This document shows positions 1 to 8,747 of a stretch of 64,000 nt of DNA, piece by piece. Position numbers and translations under genes: made by a program. The DNA is from Thermosynechococcus sp. (GTDB taxonomy: Bacteria > Cyanobacteriota > Cyanobacteriia > Thermosynechococcales > Thermosynechococcaceae): positions 434,001 to 498,000 of the forward strand of contig NZ_AP024678.1 of the NCBI RefSeq assembly GCF_025999095.1, given 5' to 3'. Under the pieces are notes generated by a model, which worked only from the letters and a program-made list of their open reading frames with translations, was not told the DNA's origin and searched no databases. Position 1 is the stretch's first letter. Every line of letters starts with the position of its first letter.

Positions 1-78
1 AGAAACCAGCTTACAGCGCATCCGGGCCGACGCCGGCATTAGATCAAGCAGACGACGAATCTCAGCTTCTGGGGTCAT
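1..78 (-). CDS. DUF3318-like protein, N-terminal fragment
   Basis: Only the first 26 codons are inside the window; the gene runs off the left edge. The start is the ATG complementary to 76-78, and the peptide begins MTPEAEIRRLLDLMPASARM. This opening resembles a small cyanobacterial family (DUF3318) whose members start with a similar acidic, leucine-rich helix followed by a methionine- and basic-rich turn. That assignment rests on memory of the N-terminus alone. The family has no known biochemical role. The gene is divergent from the FAD monooxygenase at 193, so the 114 bases between them should carry both promoters. Confidence 0.4.
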   Translation of the reverse strand, partial: MTPEAEIRRLLDLMPASARMRCKLVS

Positions 79-192
79 AGGAATAGTGATGCAATCAATG
101 CTCTGCCCCTAGTCTGCCATTGCTGTACGTTTCCGGCAATCTAGCAGATTCCTTAGAATAAAGGGGCATGTCTTTTTTGTGTCCAAATCAAA

Positions 193-1470
193 ATGGTGAT
201 GACATCGGCCTTTGCCCCCTCAGAACAGTCGCTGGTTGCTTCTGCTCAGGAGCTGCCCGCCGTGGATGTGGCGATTGTGGGTGCCGGGATTGTGGGTCTG
301 AGTCTGGCCTGTGCGCTACGCAACAGTGGCCTAGCGATCGCCCTCATTGAGGCAACTCCCTACAGGCGGGAAAACACCAGGGGTCAAGCCTACGCCCTCC
401 ACCAAGGGTCTCGCTACTTCTTTGAGGGAATAGGGGTGTGGGATAAGCTCATGCCCCATGTGCAGCCCTTTGAGGTGGTACAGCTGTCCGATGCTGATTG
501 CCCGTTGATGGTTGACTTTTATCCCCAGGATTTGGGCACAGCGGCAGTTGGCTATGTTGCTGAACATGCAGCGATCGCCGAGACCCTTCAGGGCATTTTA
601 GAGTCTGCCAGCAATGTCACACTCTACTGCCCGTGGCGGGTAGTGACCAACGAAGTGCAGGGCGATCGCGCTCAGTTGACCCTCGTTTCTGGTGACCCTA
701 CCGAAGCCAAGGTGGCTCACTTGGCAGCCCGTTTAGTGGTCGCCGCAGATGGTGGCAAGTCTCCCCTACGGCAGCAGATGGGCATTGAACCCAAGGGATG
801 GAAATATCCTCAGTCCTGTGTGGTTGCCACCCTCGATGTTGCCCATCCCCAACCTGTGATGGCCTATGAGCGCTTTTGGCCGACGGGACCCATGGGGGTA
901 TTACCGCTACCGGAAAATCGCTATCGCGTGGTTTGGACCTTACCCCACCCAGAGGCGGAAGCCGTTGCCGCCCTCGACGATCGCGCCTTTCTTGCCAAAC
1001 TGCAGCCCTATCTTGATCCCCAGATGGGAGAGATTACGGCTGTGAGCGATCGCTTTGTCTTTCCAGCCCAATTCATGCAAGTCAACTCCTACGCGGCGGA
1101 TCGCTTTGTGGTCATTGGCGATGCAGCCCACCGCTGCCATCCCGTGGGGGGACAAGGACTCAATTTGGGACTGCGGGATGTGTGGAATCTGGCACAGCAG
1201 ATTTTGGCTACCCCCCTTGAGGAAATTGGCGATCGCCACCACCTCATGCAATTTCACCGCCAACGCTGGTGGCAAAATCTCCTGACCCTTGCTTTCACCG
1301 ACTTCCTTAACCGCCTGTTTTCCAATACATGGTGGCCTTTGGTGGCGGGGCGCCGCTGCGGGCTGTGGCTGTTGCGAACCGTTTCCCCCCTCAAGCGTCT
1401 GGTGCTACGGTTTATGGCAGGTCTCCTACTCCCCCTGCCGACCAATTGTCAATTCCCCAGAAGGCGTTAA
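193..1470 (+). CDS. UbiH/VisC-type FAD-dependent monooxygenase
   Basis: A 425-residue flavoprotein hydroxylase of the UbiH/Coq6 class. The N-terminal dinucleotide-binding fold carries GAGIVG near residues 31-36. The second FAD motif, GDAAHRCHPVGGQGLNLG, lies near residues 309-326 and is diagnostic of the family. Relatives hydroxylate aromatic rings of quinone precursors. The cyanobacterial members are usually annotated as ubiquinone-type hydroxylases although cyanobacteria make plastoquinone, so the substrate is not settled. The C-terminal 60 residues are hydrophobic and basic, fitting membrane association. It stands alone, and the methyltransferase downstream could be functionally linked only by inference. 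Confidence 0.85.
   Translation: MVMTSAFAPSEQSLVASAQELPAVDVAIVGAGIVGLSLACALRNSGLAIALIEATPYRRENTRGQAYALHQGSRYFFEGIGVWDKLMPHVQPFEVVQLSDADCPLMVDFYPQDLGTAAVGYVAEHAAIAETLQGILESASNVTLYCPWRVVTNEVQGDRAQLTLVSGDPTEAKVAHLAARLVVAADGGKSPLRQQMGIEPKGWKYPQSCVVATLDVAHPQPVMAYERFWPTGPMGVLPLPENRYRVVWTLPHPEAEAVAALDDRAFLAKLQPYLDPQMGEITAVSDRFVFPAQFMQVNSYAADRFVVIGDAAHRCHPVGGQGLNLGLRDVWNLAQQILATPLEEIGDRHHLMQFHRQRWWQNLLTLAFTDFLNRLFSNTWWPLVAGRRCGLWLLRTVSPLKRLVLRFMAGLLLPLPTNCQFPRRR
334..341. repeat. HIP1 octamers (GCGATCGC), representative copy
   Basis: GCGATCGC occurs many times across the window, in genes and intergenic regions, for example at 334-341, 571-578, 662-669 and a fused pair at 30510-30523. Over-representation of this highly iterated palindrome is a known hallmark of many cyanobacterial genomes. 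Only one copy is annotated by coordinate. Confidence 0.9.
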
Positions 1471-1551
1471 AACTTTCTACGCAAGTCTCTCCAGTGCCAG
1501 CACTCTTGTAGGATCAATTTGACAGAGAAACCAACTGCTTGGGAGACAGGG

Positions 1552-2871
1552 ATGGCTGCTACGGATGATCTAGAGAAAATTCGCCGCCAGTTCGACTATG
1601 GTCCCTATCCCCGTGTGGCCATTGACAAAACTCCCAAGGATGACCCCAACGTTCTTTTTGTCCACGATTTAGTGACCCCCTTTTATCTGCGGGATCATCG
1701 GGTACCAGAGACCAAGGGTAAGCGGATTCTCGATGCCGGCTGTGGCACGGGCTATAAGTCCTTAGTGCTGGCGATCGCCAACCCCGGCGCGGAAATTGTG
1801 GGTATTGATCTATCCCCTGAATCTGTGAAGTTGGCGGCGGAGCGGCTCAAGTTCCATCACGTTGATAACGTTTACTTTGAGGCGCGCTCGATTTTGGATT
1901 TGCCCAGTTGGGGCGAGCAATTTGACTACATCAATTGCGATGAGGTGCTGTATCTGTTGCCCGACCCCATCGAGGGCCTCAAGGCGCTCAAAAGTGTCCT
2001 CAAGCCCGATGGTATTTTGCGCGCCAACCTCCATAGTGCGCTGCAACGCTTCCCCTTCTTTCGGGCCCAAAATCTCTTTAAGCTGATGGGCTTGATGGAC
2101 GAGAATCCCGAAGAAATGGAAATGGATATCGTCCGCGAGATCATGAAAGAACTCAAGGATGGTGTGGACCTCAAAGCCCGCACCTGGCACCCCCACTACG
2201 AACAGCAAGAGAGCAATGAGACCCTCTTGGCAAATCATCTCCTGGTGGCAGATAAAGGCAGCACCATGCCCCAACTGTTTCAATACCTAGCGGCGGCGGG
2301 TTTGGAATTTATTTCCATGGTCAACTGGCGCCACTGGAATCTGGTGGATCTCTTCAAAGACCCAGACAACCTGCCCACCTTTTTGGCCTTGAGCCTACCG
2401 GATGTGCCGCAGTCCGTGCAGTTGGAGATGTATGAGCTGCTGCATCCAGTGCATCGCCTCTTGGATTTTTGGTGTAGTCCGCAACCCCGTGCCACCGTAG
2501 CCGACTTGGGGGAATGGTCTGAGGAGCAGTGGGATCAAAGTACGGTTCATCTACATCCGCAACTGTGTACGGAGGCAATCAAGGAAAAATGGCTGGGGTA
2601 CCTCAATGATCGGATGATTGTTGATCTGGGTACATTTATGTCCTTCCCAAGTCCCACCCCTGTCTATGTGGATGCCCTCGGTCTGGCAACCCTATTGCCC
2701 CTGTTTGATCACCCCTTGGCGTTTCCAGACTTGTGCGATCGCTATCAACGCTTAGCACCCCTTGACCCCGTCACACTTGAACCCCTTGAACCAAGGGTGG
2801 CACGGCAACAACTGCAAGCCCTCTTGAGCCGCTTGGAAGTCAATTTGTTTGTTCTCGTCAGCCTACCCTAG
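1552..2871 (+). CDS. SAM-dependent methyltransferase with long C-terminal region
   Basis: The N-terminal third is a class I methyltransferase. It has the motif I glycine loop LDAGCGTGYKS, an acidic motif II (VGIDLSP) and a motif IV region NCDEVLYLLPDP. The C-terminal 200 residues are less recognisable and rich in Leu, Pro and Trp, as in other long cyanobacterial methyltransferases of unknown substrate. I prefer the ATG at 1552, which has GGGAG six bases upstream, over the in-frame TTG at 1519. It converges with the DUF819 gene, overlapping it by nine bases. The substrate cannot be inferred. Confidence 0.8.
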   Translation: MAATDDLEKIRRQFDYGPYPRVAIDKTPKDDPNVLFVHDLVTPFYLRDHRVPETKGKRILDAGCGTGYKSLVLAIANPGAEIVGIDLSPESVKLAAERLKFHHVDNVYFEARSILDLPSWGEQFDYINCDEVLYLLPDPIEGLKALKSVLKPDGILRANLHSALQRFPFFRAQNLFKLMGLMDENPEEMEMDIVREIMKELKDGVDLKARTWHPHYEQQESNETLLANHLLVADKGSTMPQLFQYLAAAGLEFISMVNWRHWNLVDLFKDPDNLPTFLALSLPDVPQSVQLEMYELLHPVHRLLDFWCSPQPRATVADLGEWSEEQWDQSTVHLHPQLCTEAIKEKWLGYLNDRMIVDLGTFMSFPSPTPVYVDALGLATLLPLFDHPLAFPDLCDRYQRLAPLDPVTLEPLEPRVARQQLQALLSRLEVNLFVLVSLP

Positions 2872-3978
2872 GCCAATCCAGGCCAGAACTTGGGCAAGCG
2901 CCAATCCCAAATAGTTGGCGATCGCGTATCCCAGCAATCCCAACGTCATCCCTACACCCAGCAGTTGGGGCTGATGCCGACCAGTGGCTTGGGCAACGGC
3001 GGTGGTCGGTCCGCCAATGGCCGCTTGGGAGGCAAGAGCCAACAGTTCTACATCCAACTTCAGGAGGACCCCAAGGCCAAAGGTGACGAGACCATGGGTA
3101 AAGACAATCACAGTGGTAAAGAGAATCATTTCCATTCCCACCGGAATTAGGGATGGCACATGGGTACCAGCACCAATCACCGTAAAAAAAAGATTCAGGC
3201 CAAACATCCCCAAAGCACCTGTGCCCCGCAGATAGCGCATCCACTGAAATTGCGCCAATGCCAAGCTGAGGGTGGTGAGCCAGACAATGGTGGGAATGAG
3301 CGGCCAAAACTGATGCAGTGCCCTTGACAGTACCAAGACAGCCACGGCCATGCTGAGGAGAATCGCTAAATCGAGGGGAGCGATCGCCGAAGCGGTGGGT
3401 AGGGAGGTTACGGTAACCGCTTCCCCCTCCTCCTGGGGTGGATAAAAGCGGGCCAACAGCGAAGGCAGACTCAGGGTGGTTGCCAGCCAAATAGCCGTGA
3501 GCAGGTTATCTGCTGTCGTGGCCGCACTAAAGAGCAAATCCGAAAGCTTAAGGGCACGCCCAACCCCCACAAAGTTAAGGCTGCCGCCAATATAGCTGGC
3601 TGCCAAACTTCCCGCCAAGCGGGGGGTATCCGCCAAAAACCGACTATGGAACAGTACACTGGCAAGGAGCGCACCCACCAAGGTTCCAAAACTGGCAAGG
3701 CCAAAGGCCAACAGGGCCGATCGCCCCAAGCGCCGCACATCCTGTAAATTCACCAGCAGCAGTAGCCAGACAATCGCCAAGGAGGTAATGGTGTCGTAGA
3801 TCGTGTCGTAGACGGCAGATTGCTGGGGGATAATACCAACATTGGCACAGATCGCCGCCAAAATCAAAATGATCAGCGAAGACCCCAACCGTGCTGCCCA
3901 GCGAAAGCGATGCTCTAGCCATAGTCCTAGAGCCGTCAGTGTCAATAGAATGCCCCAAAGGATCAAGGATTCATCCAT
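2863..3978 (-). CDS. DUF819 family multi-pass membrane protein
   Basis: A 371-residue, very hydrophobic protein with about ten predicted membrane segments. The N-terminus (LWGILLTLTALGLWLEHRF) and glycine/serine-rich segments such as ASYIGGSLNFVGVGRAL are typical of DUF819, a transporter-like family of unknown substrate. It is the last gene of a leftward chain: its start overlaps the stop of the metalloprotease gene by eight bases, suggesting translational coupling. The 3' end converges on and overlaps the methyltransferase gene by nine bases. Role unknown; transport is inference from topology. Confidence 0.8.
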   Translation of the reverse strand: MDESLILWGILLTLTALGLWLEHRFRWAARLGSSLIILILAAICANVGIIPQQSAVYDTIYDTITSLAIVWLLLLVNLQDVRRLGRSALLAFGLASFGTLVGALLASVLFHSRFLADTPRLAGSLAASYIGGSLNFVGVGRALKLSDLLFSAATTADNLLTAIWLATTLSLPSLLARFYPPQEEGEAVTVTSLPTASAIAPLDLAILLSMAVAVLVLSRALHQFWPLIPTIVWLTTLSLALAQFQWMRYLRGTGALGMFGLNLFFTVIGAGTHVPSLIPVGMEMILFTTVIVFTHGLVTFGLGVLLKLDVELLALASQAAIGGPTTAVAQATGRHQPQLLGVGMTLGLLGYAIANYLGLALAQVLAWIGLG

Positions 3979-4690
3979 GGGGCGTCAATTCTGGTAGCCG
4001 CTGTCCCAAGCGGGTGGGTTGCTCATAGACCCGCCGCAGGGTATTCACATCCCGCTGCGAAATCGGGGGCGGATCCGCCACCTGGGCAAAATAGAGGGCA
4101 TCCGTGGGTAGGGGGCTATGACCCCAAATGCCAAGGGCATGACCCAGTTCATGGCGCAGCGCCGCCAGGACAAACTTAGGGGCCTGGGTAGGACGCACCA
4201 CCACCCGGCAGCGATGGCGCAGCACCCCTTGGCTATCCACAAAGAGTTCATAGGTGGTTTCGGCGGAGCGGACGCGCCGCTTGTTTTGATCCGTGGGTCG
4301 TTGAGAAAGAAGACGGATGTCAGCGGGACGGCTGGGATCAACAATTTCTAAGGGCAAATAGGCTGACCACTCCGCTACTGCCTGTGCCGCGGCTGCTTGC
4401 CAGACATGGTTCGGATCCCACTGGGGGGGTTCAATGGCAACGGTAACTGGGAACTGAGTCCACAGTAAATAGCCCACTTCCACCGGTTGGACGTTATCAA
4501 AATAATCTTCGCCTTTCCTAGGAATCTCAGCTAGGGAGGGGGGCAACGGATAGTGAACCGCTGGTGGTAATTGGATATTCTGGCGCCTCAGGTTTGGGGT
4601 GCCCGCCAAGGACTGCCAATTGCCTTGGGTACCGCCCAACATCAGTCCTAGGGCAACCATACACACCAAGAACCACCACCAACGCTTCAT
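3971..4690 (-). CDS. Secreted matrixin-like (M10-type) zinc metalloprotease
   Basis: A protein of about 239 residues with an N-terminal signal sequence (MKRWWWFLVCMVALGLMLGG). It carries the extended zinc site HELGHALGIWGHS, which fits the metzincin pattern HExxHxxGxxH with Glu as general base. This predicts a secreted or periplasmic peptidase of the matrixin type. The ATG at 4690 is preferred because it is preceded by GGAGGAG and gives a proper signal peptide. An upstream in-frame start at 4726 would overlap the previous gene. It lies between a vWA protein and a DUF819 membrane protein in one transcription direction. The substrate is unknown. Confidence 0.82.
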   Translation of the reverse strand: MKRWWWFLVCMVALGLMLGGTQGNWQSLAGTPNLRRQNIQLPPAVHYPLPPSLAEIPRKGEDYFDNVQPVEVGYLLWTQFPVTVAIEPPQWDPNHVWQAAAAQAVAEWSAYLPLEIVDPSRPADIRLLSQRPTDQNKRRVRSAETTYELFVDSQGVLRHRCRVVVRPTQAPKFVLAALRHELGHALGIWGHSPLPTDALYFAQVADPPPISQRDVNTLRRVYEQPTRLGQRLPELTPHG

Positions 4691-4709
4691 ACTGGCTCCT
4701 CCTTGCTCC

Positions 4710-5612
4710 TCAACAGGTTGGCACAAAGGGCCAGCCCGGAAATTGCCAGAGAATCATGGGAATCGCCACCGTCCAGAAAAAGGCATTGAGCAAGGCAATT
4801 TGACCCGCCAGATTCATGGGTAAATGTAACCACCCCTGCAACACCCAGCGATCCAAGGGCAAGACCAACAGCCACATGAAACAGACGATGGCCATTCCAC
4901 CCCAAAAGATTGGCCAGCGGGTGTTGCGATTGAAGCTTTCAAAAAAGGTTTGACCCACCAGTTCCTCAAGAAGGGCGACGGGAGCGGAGCGGTATTGCCC
5001 ACCCGTGGCTGCGGTGGCCGCAGCCAGTTCTGGAGCATGATCACCCACGACAATGGCATTGATTCTCACCCGTTGCTGACGGGCATTGGCAACCACACCC
5101 GCGTCCACAGGGGCTGCACCATCGGTAATGAGGAGCACTTCGCGGCAGCGATTGGGCACCTGTTGCAGTTGTTGGGTGGCCATGGCGATCGCCCCCGCCA
5201 GATTTTTGGCCGTCGGATCCACCTGCGCTAACAAATCACTGCGATTGAGGGCTTGATCGAGTTGGGTGAGGAGCAGATCGCTATTGGTCTCAAACCGGGG
5301 CGTAAGAAACACTACATTGCGGCCAAAGCCCTGGATCATGACTTCATTGGGGTTGGTGAGATGCCGTTGGTTGCGTTGTAAGTAGAGCTTGGCCGCGAGC
5401 ACCTGTTGGGCCATGACAGTTTGTGGTTGATTAAATTGCAATGGATTATTGCCAAACGTACTGCCGCTGAGATCAAGGGAGAGAACAACGGCAACACTGG
5501 GGCGTCCCCAATTCAACAGCGAAAAGAGCAGCGCCAGGAGGAGACAGCTTATTAAGAGAAGGAGGGGAATCTGAAAAAGAGGGTAATACCACAGTGGTCG
5601 CCGACGGGTCAT
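4710..5612 (-). CDS. Membrane-anchored vWA-domain protein
   Basis: A 300-residue protein with an N-terminal membrane segment (residues about 10-33). A von Willebrand factor A domain follows, whose MIDAS motif reads DLSGS near residues 47-51. Two further hydrophobic segments lie near the C-terminus. This layout resembles BatA/BatB-type membrane vWA proteins, which act as metal-dependent protein-interaction platforms in the envelope. It starts eight bases after the dapF stop and is followed 19 bases later by the metalloprotease, so these genes are probably co-transcribed. A shared role with the protease is inference. Confidence 0.75.
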   Translation of the reverse strand: MTRRRPLWYYPLFQIPLLLLISCLLLALLFSLLNWGRPSVAVVLSLDLSGSTFGNNPLQFNQPQTVMAQQVLAAKLYLQRNQRHLTNPNEVMIQGFGRNVVFLTPRFETNSDLLLTQLDQALNRSDLLAQVDPTAKNLAGAIAMATQQLQQVPNRCREVLLITDGAAPVDAGVVANARQQRVRINAIVVGDHAPELAAATAATGGQYRSAPVALLEELVGQTFFESFNRNTRWPIFWGGMAIVCFMWLLVLPLDRWVLQGWLHLPMNLAGQIALLNAFFWTVAIPMILWQFPGWPFVPTC

Positions 5613-5619
5613 AGCTCAC

Positions 5620-6480
5620 CTAGGGCAAGGTACCGCTAAAGACGGCAAGGGCAGGTCCGGTCATATACAGATGTTGGCTAGGCAAATCCCAGCGAATCTG
5701 GAGATCGCCCCCTGGCAGTTCAACCGTGGCTTGGGCTTGATCGCCCCCAGGACTCAGGCAACCAGTCAAAACAGCAGCGACTAGGGTGGCACAGGCTCCC
5801 GTTCCACAGGCAAGGGTCATACCGGCTCCCCGTTCCCAGACGCGCATCCGCAGGCGATCGCTTCCTAGGACTTGCACAAACTCAGTATTGGTGCGCTGCG
5901 GGAAGGCTGGGTGATGCTCAAACTGGGGACCAATCACAGCTAAATCCAGGGCAGCTACATCCTCCACAAAGGTGACACAGTGGGGATTGCCCATACTCAC
6001 GCATGTCACCAACCACTGGCGATCGCCCACCGTGAGGGGGACATCAATCACTTTTTGATCTGCAGCTGCCAAGGTGGTGGGAATCTGCTGCGCCAAAAGT
6101 TGGGGTTTGCCCATATCCACCGTGACCTGACCATCCGCTTGTACCTCCGGTACGATGAGGCCGGCAAGGGTGTCAATGCGGTAGCGCACAATTTCACCGC
6201 CAGAGCGACCCTCAAGGGCAAAAATGAACTTGGCCAAACAGCGAATGCCATTGCCGCACATTTCCGCCACTGAGCCATCAGCATTGTACATCCGCATGCG
6301 GTAATCACTTTCCCCAGTTCCCTGCAGTAAAAAAATGACACCATCGGCACCGACCCCAAAGTGGCGATCGCACCAGTATTGGGCTTGTTCCGGGGTTAAG
6401 AGCAGCTCTTCCTGATGGCGATTATCAATGAGGAGGAAATCGTTACCTAATCCTTGGTACTTCTGAAAAAATAGGCTCAT
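5620..6480 (-). CDS. dapF: Diaminopimelate epimerase
   Basis: Interconverts LL- and meso-diaminopimelate for lysine and peptidoglycan synthesis. The two catalytic cysteines are visible in MCGNGIRCLAKF and ACGTGACATLVAA, and the N-terminus has the characteristic KYQGLGNDF. With the ATG at 6480 the protein is 286 residues, the usual length. The reading frame is open 65 codons further upstream, but that extension lacks family resemblance and would run across the divergent hfq start. hfq begins 30 bases away on the other strand, so the two share a promoter region. Confidence 0.95.
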   Translation of the reverse strand: MSLFFQKYQGLGNDFLLIDNRHQEELLLTPEQAQYWCDRHFGVGADGVIFLLQGTGESDYRMRMYNADGSVAEMCGNGIRCLAKFIFALEGRSGGEIVRYRIDTLAGLIVPEVQADGQVTVDMGKPQLLAQQIPTTLAAADQKVIDVPLTVGDRQWLVTCVSMGNPHCVTFVEDVAALDLAVIGPQFEHHPAFPQRTNTEFVQVLGSDRLRMRVWERGAGMTLACGTGACATLVAAVLTGCLSPGGDQAQATVELPGGDLQIRWDLPSQHLYMTGPALAVFSGTLP

Positions 6481-6510
6481 AGAATTGAAAAAGTAAGGGA
6501 GGGGAAACCA

Positions 6511-6729
6511 ATGACAGATGAATTTGACACGGCACTGCCTAGCATTCGCCAAGTACAGACCTTCATTAAAGATAGCACCGAGGTTGAAGTCAAGCTCAGC
6601 ACCAGCGATCTTGTGGTTGGTAAAGTGCGCTGGCAGGATACGAATTGCCTCTGCGTTGTCGATCACTATGATCAACCCACAATTATTTGGAAGCAGGCCA
6701 TTGTCTTTATTAAACCGAAGCTAGCCTAA
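6511..6729 (+). CDS. hfq: Hfq-like Sm-fold protein (cyanobacterial type)
   Basis: A 72-residue protein starting [20 protein letters not shown]. It matches the divergent cyanobacterial Hfq, which keeps the Sm1 core (a VEVKL...G(K/T)VRWQDT pattern) but lacks the canonical proximal RNA-binding residues of enterobacterial Hfq. In Synechocystis, Hfq is needed for type IV pilus-dependent motility through the pilus motor rather than for classical sRNA pairing. The start is preceded by GGGAGGGG. It is divergent from dapF, and its 3' end overlaps the convergent larC by nine bases. Confidence 0.85.
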   Translation: MTDEFDTALPSIRQVQTFIKDSTEVEVKLSTSDLVVGKVRWQDTNCLCVVDHYDQPTIIWKQAIVFIKPKLA

Positions 6730-7920
6730 GGGCCACAGTTGCAGTGCCACTGCCAAAGCCTCTTGATAGACCATCTGCCAAGGGTGCTGATGTTGACGAG
6801 CAAGGGCGGCACAGTCTTCGTATTCCGGCTGGACATTGATCCGCTTTCCTTGGTGCTCCGCTACTTTCACCCGCACTTTGCCAAAGGGGGTTGGGATTTC
6901 CTGCATTTGCCGCTCTAGAATATAGCGCTCCTGTACCTGACGCCGTAGCCCCAGGGTTGTGGTTTCACGGAAGAGCGTCTGCACACAGGCGGCCTCAGCA
7001 CTAGGGGGACACAGTACCGTCACCAACACCCCCAAGCGCGATTTTTTCATCGTTATCGGCTGACAAAAGACCTCAATGGCCCCGACGGCATAGAGTTGTT
7101 CGCAGGCATAGCTAAGGGCTTGGGGGGGCATGTCATCCAGTTGGGTTTGCAGTTCCACAACTGTTTTTGCGGTTCCTGTTTCTGCTGAATTCAGCGGCGT
7201 TCCCAACCAGAGCCGCAGTAGATTGGGTAGGGGCAGCTCTTGAGTACCGGCGCCCAAGCCCACCCGTTTCAATGTCATTGCTGGCGGCGCACCAAATCCC
7301 TCACTGAGGGCACAAACAAGAGCAGCTCCCGTAGGCGTGACTAATTCTTTTTCAATGCCGTTGCTGTAGAGGGGCACTTGATAGCTTTGGTACAGTTGCA
7401 AAACAGCGGGAACAGGAACTGGCAGTTGACCATGGGCCGCTTTGACCATTCCGCCCCCAGTGGGTAGAGCCGAGCAGTAAATGTGACTCACATCGAGGTA
7501 ATCCAACCCCAAGCAGGTGCCGACAATATCCACCAGGGCGTCCACCGCCCCCACTTCATGGAAGTGCACTTTTTCGGGCGCAATGCCGTGCACGGCACCC
7601 TCAGCAATGGCCAAGGCTTCAAAAACCTTAAGACTCCAGTCGCGGGCGCGATCGGGGAGATGGGCGGCCCGGATTTGGTCGGCAATCTCCGGCCAATGGC
7701 GATGGTGATGGGACTCGCGATCGCGCAGATGTACCTGTGCTTTTAACCCCCGCTGTCCCTTGCGCTGTACCGTTTCTGTAGTCAACTCAAACTCATCGGC
7801 AATCCCTAACTTTGCTAATTGGCTTTGGAGATAGTCAAGGGGAACCCCCAGATCAAGGAGGGCACCTAAGCACATATCCCCAGCCACACCAGCAGGGCAA
7901 TCAAAATAGGCAACAGTCAT
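6721..7920 (-). CDS. larC: LarC-like nickel-pincer cofactor protein (DUF111)
   Basis: A 399-residue protein starting [20 protein letters not shown], the hallmark of the LarC/DUF111 family. A histidine-rich stretch ([14 protein letters not shown]) lies near residues 69-82 and the motif [16 protein letters not shown] near residues 120-135. In lactobacilli LarC is a CTP-dependent cyclometallase that inserts nickel into the lactate racemase cofactor. Many bacteria carry larC without a recognised LarA, so the target enzyme here is uncertain. No larA, larB or larE is visible in the window. The last residues overlap the hfq 3' end. Confidence 0.85.
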   Translation of the reverse strand: MTVAYFDCPAGVAGDMCLGALLDLGVPLDYLQSQLAKLGIADEFELTTETVQRKGQRGLKAQVHLRDRESHHHRHWPEIADQIRAAHLPDRARDWSLKVFEALAIAEGAVHGIAPEKVHFHEVGAVDALVDIVGTCLGLDYLDVSHIYCSALPTGGGMVKAAHGQLPVPVPAVLQLYQSYQVPLYSNGIEKELVTPTGAALVCALSEGFGAPPAMTLKRVGLGAGTQELPLPNLLRLWLGTPLNSAETGTAKTVVELQTQLDDMPPQALSYACEQLYAVGAIEVFCQPITMKKSRLGVLVTVLCPPSAEAACVQTLFRETTTLGLRRQVQERYILERQMQEIPTPFGKVRVKVAEHQGKRINVQPEYEDCAALARQHQHPWQMVYQEALAVALQLWPLG

Positions 7921-8038
7921 GGCAGATTACAGGCGCAGCACTAAGGGATATGGTAACAAGGGACAATTGATTGATATGCTGCCTATTCTTATCCCACTTT
8001 TGCTTTTGCAGAGTCTGTTGCTGCCCCCTCTGACCAAA

Positions 8039-8389
8039 TCAACTGTTGATACACCATTGGGGGGGCTGCCATTGGTAGCGCCTCAAGTTAATGCGATCGC
8101 CCCCCTCAAAGATAATCCCCTCTACCTCTAGGCGCCAGCGCTGCAATTCATCTGTCCCGCGGCGTTGGGGCCCATAGGAAATTTTGCCTTGAGCATTGAC
8201 CACGCGGTGCCATGGAATGTCAGAATGGGGTGCCACCCGATAGAGGGCATAGCCCACATAGCGCCCATGGCGAGGCCAGCCACACAGGGCGGCAACTTGG
8301 CCATAGGTAGCCACACGCCCTAGGGGGATTTGCTGCACTAGCCAATAAATTTTTTGTTGAAACGTTAGTGCCCCTGTGTCCATCTTCAT
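8039..8389 (-). CDS. Alkyltransferase-like protein (ATL), MGMT family without the cysteine
   Basis: A 116-residue protein matching the C-terminal DNA-binding domain of O6-alkylguanine-DNA alkyltransferase, with the winged-helix stretch GRVATYGQVAALCGWP. The active-site segment reads PWHRVVNAQGKISY: tryptophan replaces the cysteine of the PCHRV motif. By family knowledge, such ATL proteins bind O6-alkylguanine and flag it for nucleotide excision repair instead of removing the alkyl group. The start is one of two nearby ATGs (8389 or 8383). It is a single gene with no obvious partner nearby. Confidence 0.88.
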   Translation of the reverse strand: MKMDTGALTFQQKIYWLVQQIPLGRVATYGQVAALCGWPRHGRYVGYALYRVAPHSDIPWHRVVNAQGKISYGPQRRGTDELQRWRLEVEGIIFEGGDRINLRRYQWQPPQWCINS

Positions 8390-8747
8390 AGGACTTTATA
8401 CTTTTTTTATACTTGCTTGTTTTTATGCTTGTCGGTCAGAGTCAGCCCTTCTAAATCCGTATTTCTACGGAAGCAAGCCTCAAAACGACCCACCTAGATT
8501 AAACATTAAGGGTAGTAACAGGATTACTAAGTTCAATTAAGAACAACTGCCCCCAAAAAGATAGATCGGTCATGATCTAAGCAGCAGCAATGCGGAGGCA
8601 GGGGAGGGTGGAATTCGTAGCTTGTTTTGAACCATTACGTATGTCTCATCTAATTGCTTTTTGCTCAATGATTGCTTCTATGCCTTTTTGACTTGACTTT
8701 TCCAGTGTCTTTGTCAATATTCCTGACGCTATTGGATGGAGTCCCCT
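8390..8747. other. Divergent intergenic region before the V4R cluster
   Basis: About 360 bases without a convincing gene, between the leftward ATL gene and the rightward V4R cluster. It is AT-richer than its surroundings with short T-tracts. It should contain the promoter of the seven-gene cluster. I could not identify a confident -10/-35 pair, a perfect NtcA site or an RNA gene in it. Confidence 0.5.

Noticed and set aside
7919-8131. A 70-residue plus-strand ORF with a hydrophobic stretch
   Set aside because: It overlaps the ATL gene antisense, has no ribosome site, and its composition looks like an antisense shadow. No family resemblance.
8736-8747. Alternative upstream start for the first V4R gene
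   Set aside because: The GGATGGAG between 8735 and 8742 looks like the ribosome site of the ATG at 8748, so the first ATG at 8736 is probably part of that site.
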